From Bacteroidota bacterium (GTDB lineage: Bacteria; Bacteroidota; Bacteroidia; Bacteroidales; Prolixibacteraceae): a DNA stretch of 45,662 nt. The notes below the pieces were generated by a model that saw only the letters and a list, made by a program, of their open reading frames with translations, was not told the origin of the DNA and ran no database searches. The position numbers and the translations under genes were made by a program. This document shows positions 17,816-25,468 of the stretch, piece by piece. Where the stretch lies: positions 1 through 45,662 of the forward strand of contig JAUYMU010000075.1 of NCBI GenBank assembly GCA_030698405.1. The letters are read 5' to 3'. How positions within the stretch are numbered: the stretch's first letter is position 1; every line of letters begins with the position of its first letter.

Positions 17816-19282
17816 ATGAGTTCAAACAGAAGAGATTTTCTCCGGAATTCCTTGTTAGGAACCGGAATGCTGGCAACAGGATTGGCCAGCCACGCAGCTT
17901 CATTAACCAATGAAACAAGTGCTGAAAGAAGAAAAAAAAGTTCGAAACAGCAGTTTAATATGTGTGGCTACGCAGCGCCAAAGTTAGATAAAGTTCGTGT
18001 TGGTTTTGTTGGTATTGGCGACCGTGGTGCTGGCGCTGTTGAGCGAATGACTTATATTGAGGGTGTTGAAATTACCGCTCTTTGCGATATTCGCCAGGGA
18101 GCTGTTGACGGAGCACAGGAAATACTCGCCAAAGCCGGACTTCCCAAAGCAAAAGAATTTGTGGCCGGCGACCTCGGGTTTAAACAATTGTGCGATAGTA
18201 ACCTTGTTGACCTTGTTTATATTGCCACTCCCTGGGAATGGCACATTCCGGTTGCAGTCGCAGCAATGGAAGGCGATAAACATACCGCTGTTGAAGTTTC
18301 TACGGCAAAAACGATGGACGAATGCTGGCAAATTGTTGAAGTCTCGGAACGCACCCGCAAACACTGTGTCATCCTGGAAAACTGCTGCTACGATTTTTTC
18401 GAATTACTTACTCTTAATATGGTTCGGCAAGGTGCTTTTGGCGACCTGATTCATGGCGAAGGTGCTTACATTCATGATCTGGATTATTGGCATTTCAATA
18501 AGCCTCAGGATGAGAAAATGTCGGACGGTGCCTATACTAAAATGTGGCGTATTCACGAAAATAAACGCAAAGCCAATGTGTATCCAACTCATGGTTTGGG
18601 CCCGATTTGCCAGGCGATGAATATTAACCGGGGCGACAAAATGGATTACCTGACCGCAATGATGTCGGCTGATTTCACGTTAAAAAACAGAATTGCAGAA
18701 AAAGCAAAAGAAGATCCGTTTTTTCAGCAGTTTGTTGGTTGGGATATGCGTGGGAACATGGATATTCAACTGATAAAGACCAATAAAGGACGTACTATTA
18801 TGATTCAGCACGACGTGAGTTCACCCCGTCCTTATTCCAGAATTCACATGCTAAGTGGCACAAAATGTTTTGCGCAGAAATGGCCACTTCAACACATCGC
18901 ATTTGGGCATAAAGCTGCTGATGAAGCAAAAATGAAAGAGTTGGAAGAAAAATATACGCCTGAAATTGTTCGTCGCATGGGTGAAATGGCCAAAAAGGTT
19001 GGAGGTCATGGTGGGATGGATTTTATGATGGACTGGCGCTTAATTGATTGCCTGCGCAATGGCTTGCCAATGGATATGGACGTTTACGATGCGGCCGCCT
19101 GGAGTTGTATTACTCCATTGAGCGAATGGTCGATTGCCAACGGATCAAAACCGATTGAAATTCCAGACTTTACCCGTGGAGCCTGGCAAACCAATAAACC
19201 GCTTGAGTTAACACTGAAAGGCGGCGGAACAACCGGTGTTAAAGACCTGAAAAAAGGTGGCGATAAGCAATTGGGAATTTAA
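17816..19282 (+). CDS. GH109 family alpha-N-acetylgalactosaminidase-like protein, Tat-exported
   Basis: 488 aa. The N-terminus SSNRRDFLRNSLLGTGMLA is a twin-arginine signal. A Gfo/Idh/MocA-type Rossmann domain follows with the NAD motif GFVGIGDRG (residues about 63-71), then EVSTAKTMDECW and the hallmark ENCCYDFFELLTLNMVRQG...GEGAYIHDLDYWHF, typical of GH109. GH109 enzymes use bound NAD+ to remove terminal alpha-GalNAc, as on blood group A or Tn structures; Tat export of the folded, cofactor-loaded protein to the periplasm fits. Context: the operator-like repeat upstream and the CBM32-like binding protein both fit GalNAc. Other Gfo/Idh/MocA oxidoreductases share the fold, but the NCCY segment favours GH109. 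Confidence 0.88.
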   Translation: MSSNRRDFLRNSLLGTGMLATGLASHAASLTNETSAERRKKSSKQQFNMCGYAAPKLDKVRVGFVGIGDRGAGAVERMTYIEGVEITALCDIRQGAVDGAQEILAKAGLPKAKEFVAGDLGFKQLCDSNLVDLVYIATPWEWHIPVAVAAMEGDKHTAVEVSTAKTMDECWQIVEVSERTRKHCVILENCCYDFFELLTLNMVRQGAFGDLIHGEGAYIHDLDYWHFNKPQDEKMSDGAYTKMWRIHENKRKANVYPTHGLGPICQAMNINRGDKMDYLTAMMSADFTLKNRIAEKAKEDPFFQQFVGWDMRGNMDIQLIKTNKGRTIMIQHDVSSPRPYSRIHMLSGTKCFAQKWPLQHIAFGHKAADEAKMKELEEKYTPEIVRRMGEMAKKVGGHGGMDFMMDWRLIDCLRNGLPMDMDVYDAAAWSCITPLSEWSIANGSKPIEIPDFTRGAWQTNKPLELTLKGGGTTGVKDLKKGGDKQLGI

Positions 19283-19366
19283 GTATATGAATATGGTTTC
19301 ACGCTCGTTCCGTTCGATGCTGCAATATCCGAAGTGAGAGATTTGGTTGAGCTTTCAAAAAGATAA
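19283..19366 (+). pseudogene. Possible 3' remnant of a lost gene next to GH109
   Basis: Directly after the GH109 stop, the same frame stays open for 27 codons (YEYGFTLVPFDAAISEVRDL through ELSKR) to a TAA at 19363-19365. It has no start of its own and the composition is protein-like, so it could be the C-terminus of a gene truncated when the neighbouring cluster arrived. I do not recognise the family; chance is possible for so short a stretch. Confidence 0.3.
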
Positions 19367-19372
19367 TCAACC

Positions 19373-20389
19373 TCATTGTTTTTTCCTTAACTTCTGAATG
19401 TCTGCTTCAATCTCATTTAAACTATCCAATCGCTGCGTTTCTCTTGTTGCTTCTATGTATTTATTGTATTCCAATAGAGACTTTTCAAGGGCCATTTGAT
19501 GGCTGATTATTCCGGCATGAGTTAACAGTTCTCTGCCGTTAAGTTGTAAAATTGAATCTAAACGATTGATCCAGTCTTTCATATACATCGGAACTTGTTG
19601 CTGAGCCATGGTTTCGGCAAAAGTTAAATATTGTTCAACCAGCAAACCGAGAAGTTTTATCTCGTTCTCGTTCAGGTAATTTTTGGCTATACTGATGTCT
19701 GATTTTTTCGGGACTTGGATATTCTTTTTGTCGTATGACTGCATACCCAACAATGGCAGCGTTGCGTCAACCCTGCGATAAATTAATTCGGCTGCAGTTT
19801 GCTGACTTATAGCCCAGAGTAGTTTGTTCTGGACAATTTTGAAAAATTCAATCGTCTTTTCGTCTTTAGGGTTGTAGTCGATACTGGTAGTATAAATATC
19901 TTTTATTTTTTGATAGAAAAAGCGTTCTGAAAGGCGAATCTCGCGGATACGTTCTTGCAGTTCGCTGAAGTAATTCATTGAACTGCCTGTCTTAAACCGG
20001 TCGTCGTTCAGCGTAAAACCTTTTACAATGTATTCTTTCAGGCGTTGCGTAGCCCAAATTCTAAATTGGGTTCCCTGATGAGATTTTACCCGGTAGCCAA
20101 CAGAAATGATTACATCGAGGTTATAGTAGGTCACATCTTTTACCTGCATTTTATCAGGTATGGCGCCATGCGGAGTGGTGTGTCGGAAATTCCGACATAC
20201 CAGTTTTTCATCTAATTCTCCTTCGTTAAATATATTGCCAATATGTTCAGTTATTGTACTTCTTCCTTTCCCAAAAAGTACCGCTATCTGGCTCTGTGTT
20301 AGCCAAACGGTTTCATCCTCCAAATGCACATCTATTTTGATACTGCCTTCAGAGTTTTGGTAAATCAATATTTCGCTGCTGTTATTCAT
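19373..20389 (-). CDS. RhuM-family protein (virulence RhuM, defence-island associated)
   Basis: 338 aa. The N-terminus is characteristic: QNSEGSIKIDVHLEDETVWLTQSQIAVLFGKGRSTITEHIGNIF, a winged-helix/ANT-like domain, followed by VCRNFRHTTPHG, YYNLDVIISVGYRVKSHQGTQFRIWATQRLKEYIVKGF. This family was named after Salmonella RhuM; its biochemical role is not settled and members are frequent beside restriction-modification genes. The C-terminal half carries helical coiled coil (LLEYNKYIEATRETQRLDSL). It is the last gene of the three-gene cluster and is flanked by an 11-bp direct repeat. Confidence 0.85.
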   Translation of the reverse strand: MNNSSEILIYQNSEGSIKIDVHLEDETVWLTQSQIAVLFGKGRSTITEHIGNIFNEGELDEKLVCRNFRHTTPHGAIPDKMQVKDVTYYNLDVIISVGYRVKSHQGTQFRIWATQRLKEYIVKGFTLNDDRFKTGSSMNYFSELQERIREIRLSERFFYQKIKDIYTTSIDYNPKDEKTIEFFKIVQNKLLWAISQQTAAELIYRRVDATLPLLGMQSYDKKNIQVPKKSDISIAKNYLNENEIKLLGLLVEQYLTFAETMAQQQVPMYMKDWINRLDSILQLNGRELLTHAGIISHQMALEKSLLEYNKYIEATRETQRLDSLNEIEADIQKLRKKQ

Positions 20390-20442
20390 GGTTGTTATCT
20401 TTTATTCGATTTATTGCAAATTATTACGTCAACGATTCAATA

Positions 20443-21399
20443 TCATCTCTCAACCTCATTTTTTATTATTGTCAATTTTTGGATCGATTCATTGTCAAGC
20501 ATATCAATTAAAGGGTGATCCATCGGCATATTTAAATCGAAATCCATGATCCATTTAAATTCCAGATACCTTGTTTTGTTATTAATGCCGGTGACCATAC
20601 ATTCAATCCTGCTTCCATCAGTTAATTTAACTCTGGCCTGCTTTATTTTTGTTCTGTAATAAGATGGAAATTCTTTTTTACGGACATTAATTTTACCTCT
20701 GTATTTTCCTTCGGCTAAAAATTCTATGCCTCTTCCATCCGGTTTTTTAACCACTTCAACCCAAACAACCTGACCAATTAATCGCGACGGATTTCCAAGA
20801 TGCCATTCTATTTTTTCAGTATCAGCCCCCAATATCAATTGTTTGTCAATATTTAAACCTTGATAGGTTAGCTGGATTTCGTCGCCTGGTAGCTTTTTTA
20901 AAATGGATTGGTCGGGCCCAAACTGCGATTTATGCAACAACCCAACAAAAGAGCCGTATTTCCAGCCAAACTCTGAACCAATATCAACAAAAAAACCATA
21001 GTTTGTCTTTCGGATAATAATCGCGGTAATTTTTTCGCCTGGCAAAAGCTCTAGTTCTTTAAACTGTGGTATTTCTCCATTAACAATAATTGAAATGGGG
21101 TCGTGCGAAATTTTATGGATTTTACAAAAAAATATCCGGTCTATTAATTTGGGCGAAACAGCTTTCCAATATTCAATATCGGCATATTTCCAAGGCATAT
21201 ATTTGAATGCAATAAAACCATACAGACCGGCGACTTTCACTAAAAACCCAGTTTGTTTAACTGCCATGATTTTGAAGGGGACACTAATGTTTTCATCCCT
21301 TAGCCTTTCGGCATTTTTCACAAGCTCATCAAGCCATTCTTTTTTTTCAGGCTGACCAAATAGTTCTTTCGTGATTTGTGCGATTTTATCAAAAATCAT
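20443..21399 (-). CDS. Protein with S1-like (OB-fold) RNA-binding repeats, linked to a type IIG RM gene
   Basis: 318 aa, no signal or membrane segment. A clear S1 motif runs about residues 120-195 (GEKITAIIIRKTNYGFFVDIGSEFGWKYGSFVGLLHKSQFG ... LPGDEIQLTYQGLNIDKQLILG, quoted in parts here only as landmarks: NYGFFVDIG, GLLHKSQFG, PGDEIQLTY). Weaker OB-like repeats lie at about 40-75 (VPFKIMAVKQTGFLVKV) and 210-285. The gene starts 14 bp after the stop of the restriction-modification gene, so it is co-transcribed. I do not know a described role for such a protein in this setting; RNA or nucleic-acid binding is inferred from the fold. Confidence 0.6.
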   Translation of the reverse strand: MIFDKIAQITKELFGQPEKKEWLDELVKNAERLRDENISVPFKIMAVKQTGFLVKVAGLYGFIAFKYMPWKYADIEYWKAVSPKLIDRIFFCKIHKISHDPISIIVNGEIPQFKELELLPGEKITAIIIRKTNYGFFVDIGSEFGWKYGSFVGLLHKSQFGPDQSILKKLPGDEIQLTYQGLNIDKQLILGADTEKIEWHLGNPSRLIGQVVWVEVVKKPDGRGIEFLAEGKYRGKINVRKKEFPSYYRTKIKQARVKLTDGSRIECMVTGINNKTRYLEFKWIMDFDLNMPMDHPLIDMLDNESIQKLTIIKNEVER

Positions 21400-21413
21400 A
21401 AACTATTGCTCTT

Positions 21414-24400
21414 TTAACTATTTTCAATAATACTAATTTCATCCGGTGTCAGTTCGTAAAGCTTGTAAACCAATTCATCAATTTTCCGCTCGTTTTCGGT
21501 GCTGTCAATGCCTTGCTGCTTTTGAGCACGAATCTTATCAACAAGCGTTTCAATTTTCAACTCCATGTCTTCTGACGGGATTTTAATTGGGAGCAGTTCT
21601 ATCTTGTACTTTTTCCAGCGATTTGTGCCCATTCCGGTGGTGGTACCAATTTTATTGAAATACCATTCTGAAACATTGGAATTCAGTATAGCCAGTAGGA
21701 ATTTCAGCTTCTCGCCGGTCATTAAAAACGTAGTCGCTTCGGCGTAATAGTTGCAATCGTCGTAGGCAAACTTGGGTTTATCAGCTATTTCACCCCAAAT
21801 AATCTTGGGTTTTTCAAAGTCTTTCCAATATGAAATCGAATCCTGCGTTTCGAACCATTTATTATTTGTTTTCTTTCTACTTTCTTTTTCTCCTGATTGT
21901 TCAAGTCTTGATTTTCCAAAATTCAAAAAGTGATTTAAAACACTTGGATAACTTTCAATATCAATTTTTAAGCTTGGAAAGGTGCAAATACTCCATTGGT
22001 TTGAGAACTCATAACTATATTTCTTTAAGTCTCTTCCCCTCAGAATTGGTTTAATGATTTCCAGACACGTTGGATCTTCATTGACCAAGCTATTTTTTGT
22101 TGCTTCATCAATTATGAAAGCAGCATTATAGCCAGTTTTAATTCCAAAATTTATCCTGACATCAAACTCTTTCAGCAATTTAGAATTGCGTTCTATTTTA
22201 GCTTTTAAGTTTCCTGATTCTTCATTACCAATGCTCCATTCCGAGGTTTCCGGTATAATATATTCAAAACTATTTTCTTTGAAATAAGCTGAAAGGGAAG
22301 AGCCCAAAATATAGTTTCCTGATAAATTGGAAACGAAAAAAGGTGTTTCGTCTTTGTGTTTCTGAAGGGTAATTATGTTTGACTCGACAGTAGCTTCATC
22401 AAATACCTGAATATCTTCAATATTCAACAAGCTAATCGGCTGCATATTTTGGGTAAAATATTTTTTAAGCAGATCGCCGTAAATCGCCCTTAGCCAAGAA
22501 TTTGAAGTTATAAAGGTGAGCAATCCTTTTGACTTTAATATTTGGTTTCCTCTTTCATAAAAGAGGCAATAAATGTCGGAACCTTTTGAATAGGTTTGAT
22601 ATCCTGCATTTTGGAAATATTCAGCCTGTTCTTTCATTTTTGACAATGAAATATACGGTGGATTTCCAATCACTACATCAAAACCTTCAAAATCCCCTTT
22701 GTCATTCAGTACTTCAGGAAACTCGAAACGCCATTCAAAGGCGTTTTTGTAAATCTTGTTATGCTTTATTTCATCAATCTTTTTTGTCAAACTATTTATT
22801 TCTGTATCAAGTTTCTGACGTTCGATTAATGCTTTTTTATCAAGTTCCTTCTGGTTTTTCCCATAATCAGATTGAGGTTCGAATAAGAAATTACCGGTGA
22901 AACGATTATAAAGTTCGTGGCTCAGCTTATCTAACCTCGTTTTTAATGGATCGTTATGGCGGAATTCATACGTTAAGCTTTGTTTAATCTGGAGAATTAA
23001 AGCTTCCATCTCCCGCTTCAAATCTTTGCTTTTTGTACTTCGATAAGTACTTACAGCTTGCCTGTAACTCGCAATAGTCCAATTACTTTTTTGCAATACC
23101 TTTTTTAAATCAGCATCTAAGGCATATTGATTTATCAAGGAATTTCCACATTTAATATTGATGTCGATGTTTGGAAGCGTTTCCAATTCGGTAAAGTCAG
23201 TTTCTTCCTTGTAGTAAGCGTTTTTCAGCAGTTCGATCCACAAACGCAAACGGCAAATTTTTACTGAGTTTGCATTTATATCAACCCCAAACAAACAGTT
23301 TTCGATTATTGTCTGCTTTTCGTGGAAAAGTGTTTTTTGAATTCTTTGGGAAGGTAAAATCCTTTCATCGGTTCGGAAAGAATCGCCGCCAAATCTATAT
23401 TTGATTATTTTTCCACCCGTAATTATTGGCAATCTATATTCAAAATCATCTTCAGTGTATTTATTGATTAGCCGGAGTTCATCATCAATTATTTCAGCTC
23501 TGAAATCATCAATTATCAGGCCTTTATCATCAGCAAAAATACCGAGATCAGATTTTATTGCAATAATTTCGTTGAGCGACGAAACCAGAAAATGCCCCGA
23601 ACCTACAGCAGGATCGCAAATACGAAGCGAATCAATTACGGCGTTAAATTCCAGAATGTCTTTTGCCGATTTGCGGTCGGCTATATAGTTTTTAATATCA
23701 TCGAACGTTTCAATATTCCACCCATATTTTTCTTTGAACTTTTGCACTACCGCCAACCTGATCGACTGCCTGCACATAAACATAGTAATAAAGCCGGGAG
23801 TGAAAATCGAACCATCCTTGTATCCGTTAATTTTCTCGAAAACTTTGCCCAAAACCGAAGCATTGATCAGGGTTTTGTTATCTTCCTGCACCTCGTCGGT
23901 TCCTTCGCTGGCAAAATCGTAAGCATCCAGAAATCTGAAAAGATAATCGAGTGTGGGCAGTTTTTCCACCTTCTTTTTTTGGTCTTTTAAAATGGTCGTG
24001 CCAATCAGTTCAAGCAATCCGGCATCATCGAGCGCATTGATTTTTATAGTTTGGTCTTCCAATTCACTGATTTCGAAAAGCGAACTGTTCAGGTACGGAA
24101 CCCTGCCATATTTGCTCTTTATCGCATCAGTACGGTCGTTTAAATTTACCGCCAATACTTTGTGGAAAAGCTTAAAAAGTTCGTCGAAATCGTGAATGGT
24201 TTCGGTATTTAAAAAACAAAACGATTTATTTCCCTGATGGTAAGTAACCAACTGGCCCTCCAACAATTTAAGAAACAAAATGCGGTTAATCCACGTGATA
24301 CAAAGTTCCAGTGAAACATTAAAGATTCGTTCTTCCCTGGTTGTTCCATAAGCCGATTGGTCGGGCAAACGGTGCAAAACTTCCTCTGTATTCAGGGCTT

Positions 24401-25271
24401 CAATAATGGTTTCGATAAATGAAGCCGCGTTTCGTTTTTCCTTTTTTCGCCTGATGATATTTTTTGATCCTTCTCTGGTTTCTTCGAGTCCGATGATATG
24501 CAGCAATTCTTTATAAAACCGTTCGTCTAATGAATTACTGTCGTTGGGTGTGGCAATTTTCATCAAATGCAGAGGCGAAAGAATTTTAAACAATGAGCTT
24601 AATTCGCGGTCGTCTTCTTTTTTATTGTTTCTTAAAATGGTTTCATATTTACGAATATCGAAATAAATACAAGGGATTTCAACATCGATCCTTTGAATGA
24701 TTTTCGCGATCTCCTCATAAAAAAACGGATTGTCTTTTCTGTCGTTGATCTTCGTTTCGTATAGTTTTCGGATTTGGGTATTGCGGTAAATGTGCTTGTC
24801 AAACTGATTGGCATCAATGAGATACCATTCGTTGATATTGGTTATTACCAGTTGCTTAAGCTGGATGTTTCCAACTTTATTACGTTCATCGAGATAGTAG
24901 AGAATTAATTCGTGAAGCGCTTTTTTGTTTGGATTTTCTGCCGAAATCATCTCATTCAGATTATTGGGGCGTTTTGCTTCAATAATTACCCCAACTTCAC
25001 TGTCGGTACTTTTGCCCAAATGGATCACCAAATCCTTCTTGTCTTTGGTATTTATGGCATTGATGTCTTTGTAATAGGTGTCGCGTAAAAAGTCGCGGAG
25101 ATCATTTTTAAGGTGCTCTTCGCTTTCGTCCGTTGGCCTTTTTTCAATGGTGCTTATTTTATCGAGCAATCCGATTAGGTTGGCTTTAAAAATATCAATT
25201 TCGCTTCTTAAAGGTTTTTGTTTTAAAAATGCTTTGAGCGCTTTTTTGGGTGATTGCGATATTAGTTTCAT
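21414..25271 (-). CDS. Type IIG restriction-modification enzyme (nuclease + N6-adenine methyltransferase + specificity)
   Basis: 1285 aa single-chain enzyme. The N-terminus holds a PD-(D/E)XK nuclease: Asp80 (KKDLVIHLG) and Glu98-Ala-Lys100 (VIIEAKRPNN). A long helical linker leads to the methyltransferase with SAM motif I DPAVGSGHF (from Asp553) and catalytic motif IV NPPY (870-873, VVIGNPPYISL). The C-terminal part (KPILRGRDLKKY, FLMTGEKLKFLLAILNS, GMGTNRWKKYKIELLPIKIP) is a TaqI-like target-recognition domain. It would methylate and cut the same site and so protect against phage. The gene seems AT-richer than its neighbours. BREX PglX shares the methyltransferase plan but lacks the nuclease, and no other BREX genes are present. 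Confidence 0.9.
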   Translation of the reverse strand: MKLISQSPKKALKAFLKQKPLRSEIDIFKANLIGLLDKISTIEKRPTDESEEHLKNDLRDFLRDTYYKDINAINTKDKKDLVIHLGKSTDSEVGVIIEAKRPNNLNEMISAENPNKKALHELILYYLDERNKVGNIQLKQLVITNINEWYLIDANQFDKHIYRNTQIRKLYETKINDRKDNPFFYEEIAKIIQRIDVEIPCIYFDIRKYETILRNNKKEDDRELSSLFKILSPLHLMKIATPNDSNSLDERFYKELLHIIGLEETREGSKNIIRRKKEKRNAASFIETIIEALNTEEVLHRLPDQSAYGTTREERIFNVSLELCITWINRILFLKLLEGQLVTYHQGNKSFCFLNTETIHDFDELFKLFHKVLAVNLNDRTDAIKSKYGRVPYLNSSLFEISELEDQTIKINALDDAGLLELIGTTILKDQKKKVEKLPTLDYLFRFLDAYDFASEGTDEVQEDNKTLINASVLGKVFEKINGYKDGSIFTPGFITMFMCRQSIRLAVVQKFKEKYGWNIETFDDIKNYIADRKSAKDILEFNAVIDSLRICDPAVGSGHFLVSSLNEIIAIKSDLGIFADDKGLIIDDFRAEIIDDELRLINKYTEDDFEYRLPIITGGKIIKYRFGGDSFRTDERILPSQRIQKTLFHEKQTIIENCLFGVDINANSVKICRLRLWIELLKNAYYKEETDFTELETLPNIDINIKCGNSLINQYALDADLKKVLQKSNWTIASYRQAVSTYRSTKSKDLKREMEALILQIKQSLTYEFRHNDPLKTRLDKLSHELYNRFTGNFLFEPQSDYGKNQKELDKKALIERQKLDTEINSLTKKIDEIKHNKIYKNAFEWRFEFPEVLNDKGDFEGFDVVIGNPPYISLSKMKEQAEYFQNAGYQTYSKGSDIYCLFYERGNQILKSKGLLTFITSNSWLRAIYGDLLKKYFTQNMQPISLLNIEDIQVFDEATVESNIITLQKHKDETPFFVSNLSGNYILGSSLSAYFKENSFEYIIPETSEWSIGNEESGNLKAKIERNSKLLKEFDVRINFGIKTGYNAAFIIDEATKNSLVNEDPTCLEIIKPILRGRDLKKYSYEFSNQWSICTFPSLKIDIESYPSVLNHFLNFGKSRLEQSGEKESRKKTNNKWFETQDSISYWKDFEKPKIIWGEIADKPKFAYDDCNYYAEATTFLMTGEKLKFLLAILNSNVSEWYFNKIGTTTGMGTNRWKKYKIELLPIKIPSEDMELKIETLVDKIRAQKQQGIDSTENERKIDELVYKLYELTPDEISIIENS

Positions 25272-25436
25272 CGAATAGGTCTGTCAGATAATTAAGTTGC
25301 TAATTTATGATATTTAAATGCTTATCATGCATTGTTAAGGAGAAATATTAGCAGACACCAATATATAGCATCATATAAAATCCCTTAGGAGGCTAAAAAC
25401 AAATTTCAAACAATTACATTTCACTCTTATTATATT

Positions 25437-25444
25437 TATATTTG
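25437..25444 (+). promoter_or_regulatory. Putative -7 box TATATTTG of the fructan HTCS
   Basis: TATATTTG fits TAnnTTTG and ends 24 bp before the preferred ATG at 25469, in the divergent spacer with the restriction-modification gene. No good -33 TTTG at 19 bp. The position of this box also argues against the upstream TTG start at 25442. Confidence 0.45.
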
Positions 25445-25468
25445 AGAATTGCTAAAACTAAATTTCTT

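Noticed and set aside
17816-19282. Plain Gfo/Idh/MocA oxidoreductase
   Set aside because: The ENCCY and GEGAYIHDL segments, Tat signal and glycan context fit GH109 better, although activity is not proven.
21414-25271. BREX or Pgl system with PglX
   Set aside because: The protein has its own PD-(D/E)XK nuclease and no pglZ, brxC or other BREX gene is nearby.
25386-25392. AGGAGG-like sequence in the spacer before the fructan HTCS
   Set aside because: No start codon or frame follows at a suitable distance, and Bacteroidetes seldom use strong Shine-Dalgarno sites.
25442-25468. TTG start for the fructan HTCS
   Set aside because: It overlaps the likely -7 box and adds residues before a normal signal peptide; the ATG at 25469 is preferred.
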